A program made the position numbers and the translations under genes. A stretch of 64,000 nucleotides of DNA from Lewinellaceae bacterium (GTDB lineage: Bacteria; Bacteroidota; Bacteroidia; Chitinophagales; Saprospiraceae), in assembly GCA_020636435.1 (NCBI GenBank), contig JACJXX010000002.1:558001-622000 (forward strand). The letters are read 5' to 3'. The notes below the pieces were generated by a model that had not been told where the DNA came from, did not search any database, and saw only the letters and a program-made list of their open reading frames with translations. Shown in pieces: positions 16,301 to 23,111 of this stretch (the stretch's first letter is position 1; the number at the start of each line of letters is the position of its first letter).

Positions 16301-17347
16301 GTATTTCAGCAACTGCGCCTCCAGCAGTTTGAGGAAGAGGATGCGGTTGATCCAGGTGATGGCCAGTTCCAGGCCTACGCCGAACAGCTGTTCTTCCCGG
16401 CTGTCGCCATAGCTGCTCAGGCGGGGCGCCTTGTGCAGGCGGCCTTCGCTCTCCAGCATAGCGATGGCGTTTTCCAGGAGGGAACCGTGGTTGCGCTGCC
16501 CTTCCGGCTTGCGCTGTATCACCTTTTTGTTCTTTTCCTTGCTTTCCTCCAGCCCGATGAGGTGCAGCAGCTCCCGGTAGAAGTCCTTGTTGAGGCTGTT
16601 GCTGTCGTTGGCGAAGGGCAGCCGCAGGAGGTGGGTCGGGGAAAGGACCTTGAAGAGGGGGATGAGTTTGTCGTCGTCTCCGGGGCCGTTGCGGAGCAAC
16701 AGCTTTTCGAAGTCCCTCAGGTCGAAGGTAGCGCAGGGCAGGTCCTCCTGCAGGTTTTCCACGAAGGGGCGGGCGATTTCCTGGTAGAAAAAGTCGGTAC
16801 TGCTCTGGGTTTTGCGGCCCTCGCTCCAGTCCTGGAAATCCCTGCGCAGGCGGCGGTTTTGGTAGAACAGCTTGTCGAAGGCCGCCGCATCGAAGACGAA
16901 CCAGCGGTAGATGTCGGTAATGACGAGGTATTTCAGGTCGGTATTCCGGTATTCGCTGCGCTCGCGGAAGTAGTAGAGGATGAGTTCGTGCAGGGCTTTG
17001 GCGTTGGGCCTTTCCTGGCTGATCATTTCAACGGCCTGGGTATCGGTTTTTCCGCGGGGCCGTTTCACTTCGAAGAGCACGCCCACCGGGCTGGCAGTTT
17101 TGTTTTCGGTATGGATCACCAGGTCGGCCCGCCCTTTGGTGGCGACGAGGTGGGCGTCCTTGTACCAGGTGTAGTTGAGGAAGTCGCGCAGGTGGTTCTT
17201 GGCGTTCTCTTCGCTCTCATCGGTATTGATGCGTTCGAGCAGCGTGTGCAGGCTGGTTTCAAACCTTTCGATCTCCGCCCGCAGGACTTTCTCCTTGCGG
17301 TAGGCTTTGTTGAGCGCGCGTTTGACGGGTATGGGCTGGAGCTTCAT
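13385..17347 (-). CDS. Type IIG restriction-modification enzyme (Eco57I class)
   Basis: A 1320-residue single-chain protein from ATG 17347 (an earlier ATG at 17446 adds only a poor extension). An N-terminal nuclease-like domain has GVLFEVKRP with E93 and K95. A helical middle follows. The adenine methyltransferase domain has motif I DPAVGSGHF (D563) and motif IV NPPY (892-895). A C-terminal target-recognition region follows (AEVIKPFLAGRDIKRY, GSLCNNSIWII). It would cut unmethylated foreign DNA and methylate the host site. Between motif I and motif IV, residues about 709-734 are built from a minisatellite (SDFPLPTSDFPPPTSDFPLP), an in-frame repeat insertion. A 46-residue ORF overlaps its stop. 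Confidence 0.88.
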   Translation of the reverse strand: MKLQPIPVKRALNKAYRKEKVLRAEIERFETSLHTLLERINTDESEENAKNHLRDFLNYTWYKDAHLVATKGRADLVIHTENKTASPVGVLFEVKRPRGKTDTQAVEMISQERPNAKALHELILYYFRERSEYRNTDLKYLVITDIYRWFVFDAAAFDKLFYQNRRLRRDFQDWSEGRKTQSSTDFFYQEIARPFVENLQEDLPCATFDLRDFEKLLLRNGPGDDDKLIPLFKVLSPTHLLRLPFANDSNSLNKDFYRELLHLIGLEESKEKNKKVIQRKPEGQRNHGSLLENAIAMLESEGRLHKAPRLSSYGDSREEQLFGVGLELAITWINRILFLKLLEAQLLKYHRGDAAYRFLNSRTIADFDELNELFFDVLAKQPAERPGYVQQKFAHIPYLNSSLFEISELEDATLRINSLKDRFTLPLMNGTVLRDARGKRHSGELRALDYLFSFLDAYDFSSEGSEAIQEENKTLINASVLGLIFEKINGYQDGSFFTPGFITMYMCREALRRAVVQKFRESPRFAEFDGGSFAGLANYLSRKYDPEDLQEANRLVNSIKVCDPAVGSGHFLVSSLNELIAVKSELGILLGRDGKPLNVRVEVENDELAVAWRDTDELFEYRPGVRDSQRVQEALFHEKQTLIENCLFGVDINPNSVKICRLRLWIELLKNAYYKSESGSGKSETGMDSASPVCYADAPELRDEYKAPFSDFPLPTSDFPPPTSDFPLPTSHLETLPNIDINIKQGNSLVSRFELKGTYKHFTDRERKRLKELTRTYKEKVALYKDIPGAKGVIRQEIEQLKKEFGGFSSFKDKDYRELKEKEAQLMQSVMIFDEKDMEQREKLAQEVALLEAKVAEKQKAFYEDAFEWRFEFPEVLDENGNYTGFDVVIGNPPYIRQEEISYLKPYLKQYFDTYAGTADILVFFIERGMSLLKKDGCFSYIISNKFMRANFGKPLREWLLKRRLLEVIDFGDLPVFEEATAYPCILSLQKAKPTGDFQAANVPELVQEDFAEYIHRIEFTSLQSALSAEGWTLADARTQQLLEKLKRAGVPLGEYVEGKIYYGIKTGYNEAFVIDEATKDKLIAEDPKSAEVIKPFLAGRDIKRYEVPAADKFLILFPKGWTKERFGNLPEEQAFEKMKAAYPAIARHQFPFAQKARQRYDKGEYWWELRACEYYEAFEKPKILYQVFQIAPCFIYDERGSLCNNSIWIIPEGNKTLLAILNSSLGWFFIKSFCTAIQNGYQLIFKYLSHIPVVKERSPEIEELIEKVIQAKGAFSDTTPLEAEIDLLVYKLYGLSWAEVKIVDPEFGMSEEAYNKYIL
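15147..15223. repeat. In-frame minisatellite inside the restriction-modification gene
   Basis: Tandem, imperfect units of GGAAGTGGGAAGTC type. The same units occur in non-coding DNA at about 55409-55438. The array length keeps the reading frame and encodes repeating SDFPLPT. Confidence 0.75.
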
Positions 17348-17492
17348 GTTGGGTTGTCGATGGTTTAATGATCTGTTGGGGGCGGTATTTGTAGTCGGGG
17401 CGCAATTTTCTTCGGCTGCTGAAGCTTTATGCGAAAGCATGCCCATTGCGCAATCTCTTAAATCTAAATATAGGCAATGAACAGATAAGTAA

Positions 17493-17667
17493 TACTACTT
17501 TGTCACTTTAAAATTTAGCCGGCACGAGTACTGGAGCGCGGACCTCCAGGTCCGCGAAGGCTGCCTCGGGCAGCCTCTTAAAAAGGCAAATGTTTGCTAA
17601 AAACCTGCTCGAAGCAGGTTATCGCGGACCTGGAGGTCCGCGCTCCCGTTAAAGTAACAAAGTAGAA
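17493..17667. mobile_element. Hairpin-rich element F, copy 1
   Basis: Ends are inverted (TACTACTTTG at 17493; CAAAGTAGAA at 17658-17667). The inside consists of successive strong hairpins: GCGGACCTCCAGGTCCGC, GGCTGCCTCGGGCAGCC, AACCTGCTCGAAGCAGGTT and GCGGACCTGGAGGTCCGC. Copies lie at 34739-36921 (interrupted) and 49206-49408. There is no coding capacity. Confidence 0.7.
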
Positions 17668-17761
17668 GTAAGTAGTCGGACAGATTTAATTTGAGTATAA
17701 ACCGAGGCTTACAACCCAAAAAACTTCCTGGCACACCTAAACAGTTCCGTTTTCTCTGTAA

Positions 17762-17920
17762 GGCACGAGGAAAGAATAAAGTGTACAATTATGGCGCAGT
17801 AATTTTTGTGCCAGGCAAGGCGCGAAGAATGAGGATAGCCAAAGCTACCTGAGTGATGAGCAACGCAGCATGGCGCAAAAAGGACAAGCCAGAATGGACA
17901 GTTTATTCTTTCGTCGTGCC
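17762..17920. mobile_element. MITE family D, copy 1 (159 bp), TAA target duplication
   Basis: The element begins GGCACGAGGAAAGAATAAA and ends with its inverted counterpart TTTATTCTTTCGTCGTGCC. TAA flanks it on both sides (17759-17761 and 17921-17923). Copies 2-4 are at 19727, 34988 and 45497. A 3-bp T-A/T-A duplication is typical of IS5/Harbinger-like transposases. No transposase is inside. Confidence 0.85.
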
Positions 17921-17964
17921 TAAAATGAATGGCCAGCGATCAGGATGATCGCGCCACGAGGGCC

Positions 17965-18999
17965 TCACAAATACGCATTCTTCACCCCAATGATCTCCCC
18001 CATAATCGCCAGGGCGATCTCCTTCGGCGTCTTTGCGTTGATGTCCAGCCCGATGGGGGCATGGATGCGGGCGATGGCCTCGTCGGAGAAGCCGGCCTCC
18101 TGCAGCCGTTTCACCCTTTTGGCATGCGTCTTTTTGCTGCCCAGGGCGCCGATGTAGGCAATATCGGAGGGCAGCAGAATATGCAGGGCGTTGTCGTCAA
18201 TCTTGGGGTCGTGGGAGAGGACGACGGCGTAGGTGTAGGCGTCCAAAGTGAAATCGTTGAGCACCTCGGCCGGGTATTGGTCGATCAGCTGGTCCGGCGC
18301 CTGGGGGAATTTCGATTTGTGGGCGAATACGCCTCTGGGGTCGATCACGATGGTTTCAAAATCGTACAGATGCCCCAGTTGGATCAGGTCGGCGGTGATG
18401 TGGGCGGCGCCGATGATGAGCAACTGGCTGCGGCTGGGGAACACCTGAAGGAAGAACTGCTGGCCTTCCCATTCCACGCTCTGGCTTTTGCGCTCGCGGT
18501 AGGCGCGGAGGGCTTCGGCCTTCAGCCCTTCGGCGACGGGCTGGCCGGCGGCGCTGCCGTCGGGCAACAGTACGGTATGGTGCCCCTGCCCATCCTCCAG
18601 GCGGGAAACGAGGATGCAGGGCTGGTTGTTTTCCAGCTTTTCCCTCAGCAGTGCCCAGGCGGCTTGCTCTTCCGGCCGCGGGTCGAAGGCCAGGAAGCGT
18701 TCGGTAAATACCTGAATCTTGCCGCCGCAGCTGAGGCCTACTGCCCAGGCATCTTCATCGGCCACGCCGAAGGCCAGGCGTTTGGCGGTTCCGTTTTCGA
18801 TCAGGGGCATGGCTTCCCGGATGACGGCCCCTTCTACGCAGCCGCCGCTCACCGAACCGGCCATTTCCATGTCTTTCGAGACGAGCATGGTGGAGCCCAC
18901 CGGGCGGGGGGAGGAACCCCAGGTCTGTATGACGGTGGCAATGGCGAATTCATGGCCTTTGTCGGCCCATTCCTGCAAGTAGGGAAGCAATTCTTTCAT
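17965..18999 (-). CDS. XdhC/CoxI family molybdenum-enzyme maturation protein
   Basis: A 344-residue protein from ATG 18999. XdhC/CoxI proteins bind molybdopterin and help insert a sulfurated or otherwise mature cofactor into xanthine-dehydrogenase-family enzymes. The N-terminal domain has ATVIQTWGSSPRPVGSTMLV and GSVSGGCVEGAV with its conserved cysteine. The C-terminal Rossmann-like domain has LLIIGAAHITADL and the closing APIGLDINAKTPKEIALAI. It lies on the opposite strand from, but close to, the CO dehydrogenase cluster and shares a palindromic operator with it, so it probably serves that enzyme. A second XdhC-type protein (CoxF) is encoded within the cluster. Confidence 0.88.
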   Translation of the reverse strand: MKELLPYLQEWADKGHEFAIATVIQTWGSSPRPVGSTMLVSKDMEMAGSVSGGCVEGAVIREAMPLIENGTAKRLAFGVADEDAWAVGLSCGGKIQVFTERFLAFDPRPEEQAAWALLREKLENNQPCILVSRLEDGQGHHTVLLPDGSAAGQPVAEGLKAEALRAYRERKSQSVEWEGQQFFLQVFPSRSQLLIIGAAHITADLIQLGHLYDFETIVIDPRGVFAHKSKFPQAPDQLIDQYPAEVLNDFTLDAYTYAVVLSHDPKIDDNALHILLPSDIAYIGALGSKKTHAKRVKRLQEAGFSDEAIARIHAPIGLDINAKTPKEIALAIMGEIIGVKNAYL

Positions 19000-19012
19000 T
19001 TTGAACAATTTT

Positions 19013-19030
19013 TTAGAAAAAATATTCTAA
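19013..19030. promoter_or_regulatory. Palindromic operator TTAGAA-N6-TTCTAA before the xdhC-like gene
   Basis: A perfect inverted repeat with 6-bp arms and a 6-nt spacer, 14 bp upstream of the start codon and downstream of the predicted promoter at 19054-19061, a position suited to repression. The same arms and spacer occur before coxM (21648-21673). Confidence 0.6.
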
Positions 19031-19053
19031 CTTAGTGAAGGATTTGTTTTTGG

Positions 19054-19061
19054 CAAAAGTA
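19054..19061 (-). promoter_or_regulatory. -7 promoter element of the xdhC-like gene
   Basis: Minus-strand TACTTTTG matches TAnnTTTG, about 55 bp before the start codon. The nearest TTG is 24 nt away, slightly longer than ideal. Confidence 0.45.
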
Positions 19062-19145
19062 CAAAGAACCGATTAAATGCCTGTACAAGCATGAAAATTG
19101 GACTGAGCCAAATGCATTCATTCATTCACTCATTCACTCATTCCC

Positions 19146-19622
19146 ATGTCCCATTCACCCAATTCCTGTCCCTGCCCAAAGGGAAAAAAGCCAAAGCGGA
19201 AGGCCAGGTCGCTTTCCGTGCTCAGCGGGCTGCTCATTGTATTGTTGCCCAAATGCCCTTTCTGTATCCTAACCTTTTCAAGCGCCATAACGTTGTGCAG
19301 CGGGGCGAAGATTTACCAGCACGCGCCCAGTTGGGCATCGTTTATTTCCATCGGCCTGGCGGCCCTCACGCTCCTGTTGCTGGCCTGGAATTACAAAGGG
19401 CGGCGAACCCTGGGGGCGGCCGCACTTGTTCTATTGGGGAGCTGGTTCATCATTTCCAGCGAATTGCAGACCGGCGAACTGGCGGAATATTACTGGGGCG
19501 CTTTCTTTTTATTGCTCGGGGTTTGGATGAACGGCAGTTTTTTATTTTTTTTCCGGTTGTGGGTGCGGCCGGTTTATGAATCGGCCAAGGAGAAGTATTT
19601 GAAGAAGATAGAGAGTGAATGA
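19146..19622 (+). CDS. Small membrane protein with cysteine motifs, function unknown
   Basis: 158 residues with a basic, cysteine-containing N-terminus (SCPCPKGKKPKRK) and about four hydrophobic segments (VLSGLLIVLLP, FISIGLAALTLLLLAW, LGAAALVLLGSWFII, YYWGAFFLLLGVWM). The pair LPKCPFC sits at the end of the first helix. The fold recalls small metal- or thiol-related membrane proteins such as MerC, but I cannot assign it. It precedes the MoaD-like gene, with a MITE in between. Confidence 0.55.
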   Translation: MSHSPNSCPCPKGKKPKRKARSLSVLSGLLIVLLPKCPFCILTFSSAITLCSGAKIYQHAPSWASFISIGLAALTLLLLAWNYKGRRTLGAAALVLLGSWFIISSELQTGELAEYYWGAFFLLLGVWMNGSFLFFFRLWVRPVYESAKEKYLKKIESE

Positions 19623-19726
19623 ATTAGTTTATATTGACGCATTGTCAAATGGTTGTATTGTCAAATTGCCGGGCTTGGCAGGACGGCCCATCACAAGCAG
19701 CAGCCCGTTGACGATTTAGCCATTTA

Positions 19727-19912
19727 GGCACGACGAAAGAATAAACTGTCCATTCTGGCTTGTACTTTTTGCGCCATGCTGCGTTGCTCCCCGACCCTTC
19801 GGGTGCGGGGCAGGCTATCACTCAGGTAGCTTTGGCTATCCTCATTCTTCGCGCCTTGCCTGGCACAAAAATTACTGCCCCATAATTGAACACTTTATTC
19901 TTTCCTCGTGCC
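19727..19912. mobile_element. MITE family D, copy 2 (186 bp), TTA target duplication, carrying the 27-bp micro-element
   Basis: Same ends as the other D copies. TTA flanks at 19724-19726 and 19913-19915. It is 27 bp longer than copies 1 and 4 because of a clean insertion at 19790-19816 (CCCGACCCTTCGGGT...GGCAGGCT). Confidence 0.85.
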
Positions 19913-19955
19913 TTAGCAATCCAACAATACAGCCATTAAACCATAATATAAAACC

Positions 19956-20228
19956 ATGCCAACCATACGATTTACCACCGCCCTGAAGCGTTTTTTCCCG
20001 TCTCTGAAGGAACAGGAAGTAACCGGAGGCACCGTTGCCGAAGTGCTGGGAGAAGTGGAAGCTATGTACCCCGGCCTCAAAGACTATGTTCTGGACGAAC
20101 AAGGCCGCCTGCGCCAGCACGTCAACATCTTTCTGAGCGGAGAGCTCATTGAGGATAAGGAAACCCTGAAGGATAAGGTCGGGGAGAAGGATGAGGTGTA
20201 TGTTTTTCAGGCCTTGTCCGGAGGGTAG
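19956..20228 (+). CDS. MoaD/ThiS-like ubiquitin-fold protein
   Basis: A 90-residue beta-grasp protein ending in Gly-Gly (ALSGG), the C-terminus that is adenylated and thiocarboxylated in MoaD, ThiS and small archaeal modifier proteins. The core has the expected alternating strands (TIRFTTALKRFF, HVNIFLSGELI, DEVYVFQALSGG). It is likely a sulfur carrier, plausibly for molybdopterin synthesis needed by the CO dehydrogenase downstream, or a protein modifier. No MoaE is adjacent. MoaD-like genes are often seen beside BNR-repeat genes such as the next one, so the pair may form a unit of its own. Confidence 0.8.
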   Translation: MPTIRFTTALKRFFPSLKEQEVTGGTVAEVLGEVEAMYPGLKDYVLDEQGRLRQHVNIFLSGELIEDKETLKDKVGEKDEVYVFQALSGG

Positions 20229-20339
20229 AACACGGTGTGCCATTGTTGAATTGCTGAATTTTTACCCGGACGAGCCCGTACGGGCGAAGACGGGGTTAAA
20301 TGGCTATATTGTTATGCAGCCATTGCAAGCAGGCCCGGC

Positions 20340-20409
20340 TAAGCCGGGGCTCAGCCCAACAATCCAACCATCTAACAATCTAACAATCTAACAATCCAAC
20401 CATCTAACC
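20340..20409. repeat. Low-complexity CAATC(C/T)AACCAT tract before a start codon
   Basis: Imperfect repeats of AACAATCTAACAATCCAACC run directly into the ATG at 20410. Similar tracts precede starts at 19956 and 32182. Confidence 0.5.
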
Positions 20410-21489
20410 ATGAAACTCCTCACCGGCACCTCCAAAGGCCTCGTCGTCTATCGCCGTTCCTCCGCCTCCTGGACAATCGAGCAGGCACACTTCGTCGGCA
20501 TGCCCATTTCCATGGTATACGCCGCCCCCCGCACCAGCGCCTGGTGGGTGGGGCTGGCGCACCGCCACTGGGGGCAAAAGCTGCACTTTTCAGAAGACGA
20601 AGGCCGGAGCTGGCAGACCGTGCCCATGCCCAAATACCCGGCTGGCGCCGAGTTCCGGCCCGGAAAGCCCGCCTCCCTGAAAAAGGTGTGGTGCATGCAA
20701 CAAGCGGGCCCCAACCGCCCCGGTGGCCTGTGGCTGGGCACCGAGCCGGGCGGCCTGTTCTACAGCGAAGACAACGGGCAGCATTTCGAACTGGTGGAAA
20801 GCCTGTGGAACCACCCCAGCCGCCTCGACGAAAACCAGTGGTTCGGGGCAGGGCGCGACTATCCCTTCATTCATTCCATCGTCGTCGATCCCCGCGATGA
20901 AGATCATGTGTACATCGCCGTGAGCTGCGCCGGCGTATTCGAAACCAGGGACGGTGGAAAGAGCTGGGCGCCCCGCAACAATGGCCTGGTCGCCGCCTAC
21001 CTGCCCAACCCGGATGTGGAAGTCGGCCACGATCCCCATCTGCTCCTGGCTTGCCATGCCAACCCCGACGTGTTGTGGCAACAAAACCACTGCGGCATCT
21101 TCCGCACTGCCGATGGCGGCCTGAATTGGGACAATGTGACCGACAAAAACGGCCTGGCCGACTACGGCTTTGCCCTGGCCATCGACCACGCAGACCCCGA
21201 CAAAGCCTGGGTCATCCCCGCCGTCAGCGACGAGATGCGGGTAGCGCCCGATCTCGCCCTTTGCGTTTGCCGCACCGAAGACGGCGGCCGCTCCTGGCAA
21301 GCCCTGCGCCAGGGCCTGCCCCAGGAACATTGCTTCGACATCGTCTTCCGCCATTCCCTGACCAAAAAGGACAATGTGCTGGCCTTTGGTACCACTACCG
21401 GCAACCTCTACCTTTCTGAGGATTGCGGCGAAAGCTGGTCCTGCCTGTCTTCCCACCTGGCGAGAGTAGATTTTGCCACTTTTGCCTGA
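20410..21489 (+). CDS. BNR/Asp-box beta-propeller protein (sialidase/VPS10-like fold)
   Basis: A 359-residue protein made of repeated Asp-box units: FSEDEGRSW, YSEDNGQHF, ETRDGGKSW, RTADGGLNW, RTEDGGRSW and LSEDCGESW. These form a beta-propeller. There is no signal peptide, so it is probably cytosolic. Proteins of this kind are labelled glycosyl hydrolase or exo-sialidase, but the catalytic Arg triad of true sialidases is not evident, so an enzymatic role is doubtful. It lies just after the MoaD-like gene and before the CO dehydrogenase cluster. Partnership with the MoaD-like protein is suggested by recurrent adjacency in other genomes (from memory). Confidence 0.75.
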   Translation: MKLLTGTSKGLVVYRRSSASWTIEQAHFVGMPISMVYAAPRTSAWWVGLAHRHWGQKLHFSEDEGRSWQTVPMPKYPAGAEFRPGKPASLKKVWCMQQAGPNRPGGLWLGTEPGGLFYSEDNGQHFELVESLWNHPSRLDENQWFGAGRDYPFIHSIVVDPRDEDHVYIAVSCAGVFETRDGGKSWAPRNNGLVAAYLPNPDVEVGHDPHLLLACHANPDVLWQQNHCGIFRTADGGLNWDNVTDKNGLADYGFALAIDHADPDKAWVIPAVSDEMRVAPDLALCVCRTEDGGRSWQALRQGLPQEHCFDIVFRHSLTKKDNVLAFGTTTGNLYLSEDCGESWSCLSSHLARVDFATFA

Positions 21490-21647
21490 ACCTTTTTTTT
21501 CCTTCCCTGTTTCAGCTTCCAACCCGCAAAAAGCAGGCGCTGCCTTACTTCCTTCCTTTTCTCCCCAATTGTGGGAAATTATATTCTCCCTGCCGTTTCA
21601 CAGAAAAATTTTAGCCCTGAAAAACAGAAATAATCGAAAAACAGCAG

Positions 21648-21673
21648 TAAATTAGAATTTATTTTCTAATTTA
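21648..21673. promoter_or_regulatory. Palindromic operator before the cox cluster
   Basis: TAAATTAGAA, a 6-nt spacer, then TTCTAATTTA: a perfect inverted repeat with 10-bp arms, 30 bp before the coxM start. The inner TTAGAA-N6-TTCTAA equals the operator before the xdhC-like gene (19013-19030). A further half-site TTTCTAAAT lies at about 21687-21695. The TetR protein at 29671-30306 is the nearest candidate binder. Confidence 0.65.
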
Positions 21674-21703
21674 GAGCCATATTTAATTTCTAAATCCAAA
21701 ACC

Positions 21704-22567
21704 ATGATACCTGCAACATTCGATTATGCCGCTCCGCAGAGCCTGGAAGAGGCCTTTTCCCTGCTGGAGCAACACGGCGACGAAGCCAAGATCCTTGCAG
21801 GTGGCCATAGCCTGATACCAATGATGAAACTGAGGTTTGCCTCGCCGGAATTCTTGATCGACATCAACAATATCCCGGGGCTTTCCTACATCAAGGAGGA
21901 AGATGGTTACCTTAAGATCGGGGCGATGACCCGGGAGGCAGAGCTGGAAACCTCCAAAGTCATTCACGCCAAGTATCCCATTTTTCTGGATGCCACCAAG
22001 CTGATCGCCGACCCTCAGGTCCGCAACATGGGCACCCTCGGCGGCAACCTCGCCCACGGGGACGCGGCCAACGACCATCCTGCCCTGATGATGGCCCTGC
22101 GGGCAGAAGTTGTCATCAGCAGCGCCGAAGGCCATCGCGCCGTGCCCATCGACGAATTTTTCTATGGGTTTTACATGACCGCCGTGCAGCCGAATGAGAT
22201 CCTCACCGAAATTCGCATACCGGTTCCGGGGCCCGGCACCGGCAATGCGTACCACAAGCTGGAACGCAAAGTGGGCGACTACGCCACCGCCGGCGTTGCC
22301 GTACAACTTACCCTTGATAAGGACGGCGTGTGCACCTACGCCGGCATCGGCCTGACCAATGTCAACCCGACGCCGATGCGGGCGGTCCGCTCCGAAGAAG
22401 TGCTGCTTGGCCACAAGCTCGATGCGGAGAGGATCGAACTGGCGGGGCAATACGCTTCCGAAGACTGCAGCCCTTCTTCCGACCTGCGCGGAGACGAAGC
22501 GTACAAACGCGCCATGGTGAAGGTGCTGACCAAACGCATGATCAACAAGGCTATTGAAAGAGCTTAA
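21704..22567 (+). CDS. coxM: CO dehydrogenase FAD subunit, CoxM-like
   Basis: A 287-residue FAD-binding subunit of the xanthine-dehydrogenase family. The two FAD motifs are AGGHSLIPMMKLR (from residue 32) and TLGGNLAHGDAANDHPA (from T111). The C-terminal CO-dehydrogenase-type domain is complete. In the holoenzyme it passes electrons from the iron-sulfur subunit to the quinone pool. It is the first gene of coxM-S-L-G-D-E-F. The next start is only 15 bp after its stop. The palindrome at 21648-21673 sits just upstream. The assignment to CO dehydrogenase rests on the CoxL active-site motif two genes on. Confidence 0.9.
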   Translation: MIPATFDYAAPQSLEEAFSLLEQHGDEAKILAGGHSLIPMMKLRFASPEFLIDINNIPGLSYIKEEDGYLKIGAMTREAELETSKVIHAKYPIFLDATKLIADPQVRNMGTLGGNLAHGDAANDHPALMMALRAEVVISSAEGHRAVPIDEFFYGFYMTAVQPNEILTEIRIPVPGPGTGNAYHKLERKVGDYATAGVAVQLTLDKDGVCTYAGIGLTNVNPTPMRAVRSEEVLLGHKLDAERIELAGQYASEDCSPSSDLRGDEAYKRAMVKVLTKRMINKAIERA

Positions 22568-22582
22568 TAAACTAAACTAAAA

Positions 22583-23086
22583 ATGAAGAAAGAAATTACC
22601 ATATCCGTCAACGGGGAGAAGCATTCCCTGGAGGTAGAACCGCGAACCTTATTGGTTCACGTCATCCGGGAACACCTGCGCCTCACCGGCACCCACATCG
22701 GCTGCGACACCAGCAGTTGCGGAGCCTGCACCGTTTTGCTGAATGGGAAATCCATTAAGTCTTGCACTGTATTGGCTGTACAGGCCAATGGCAAGGAGAT
22801 TTCTACAGTAGAAGGCCTGGCCACCGCCGAAGGCCTGCATCCCTTGCAGGAAGGCTTTAAGGAAAACCATGGCCTGCACTGCGGTTTTTGCACGCCTGGC
22901 ATGCTGATGCGCGCCGTGGAATTGCTGGAGCACAACCCGAAACCCACCGAGGAAGAAATCCGCTGGGGCATTTCCGGAAACCTGTGCCGCTGCACCGGCT
23001 ACAACAACATCGTGAAAGCCATTCAATATGCCGGCGCCAAGATGAGAGGCGAAGAGACGCCCTCCACTGAGCCGGAATTTGTATAA
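22583..23086 (+). CDS. coxS: CO dehydrogenase iron-sulfur subunit, CoxS-like
   Basis: A 167-residue two-[2Fe-2S] protein. The plant-type cluster ligands are C41, C46, C49 and C61 ([16 protein letters not shown]). The C-terminal cluster ligands are C100 and C103 ([10 protein letters not shown]) and C135 and C137 ([10 protein letters not shown]). It relays electrons between the molybdenum subunit and the FAD subunit. It lies 15 bp after coxM and 25 bp before coxL on the same strand. All eight cysteines are present and the length is normal. Confidence 0.92.
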   Translation: MKKEITISVNGEKHSLEVEPRTLLVHVIREHLRLTGTHIGCDTSSCGACTVLLNGKSIKSCTVLAVQANGKEISTVEGLATAEGLHPLQEGFKENHGLHCGFCTPGMLMRAVELLEHNPKPTEEEIRWGISGNLCRCTGYNNIVKAIQYAGAKMRGEETPSTEPEFV

Positions 23087-23111
23087 ATCCAATCTTCAAT
23101 CCGAATAAGAA

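Noticed and set aside
15428..17368. A 646-codon open frame on the plus strand
   Set aside because: It lies entirely antisense to the type IIG enzyme and reflects its codon composition. The sense protein has clear catalytic motifs.
17493..17667. Reading element F as a CRISPR array
   Set aside because: The repeated units are different palindromes without equal-length spacers, and no cas genes are nearby.
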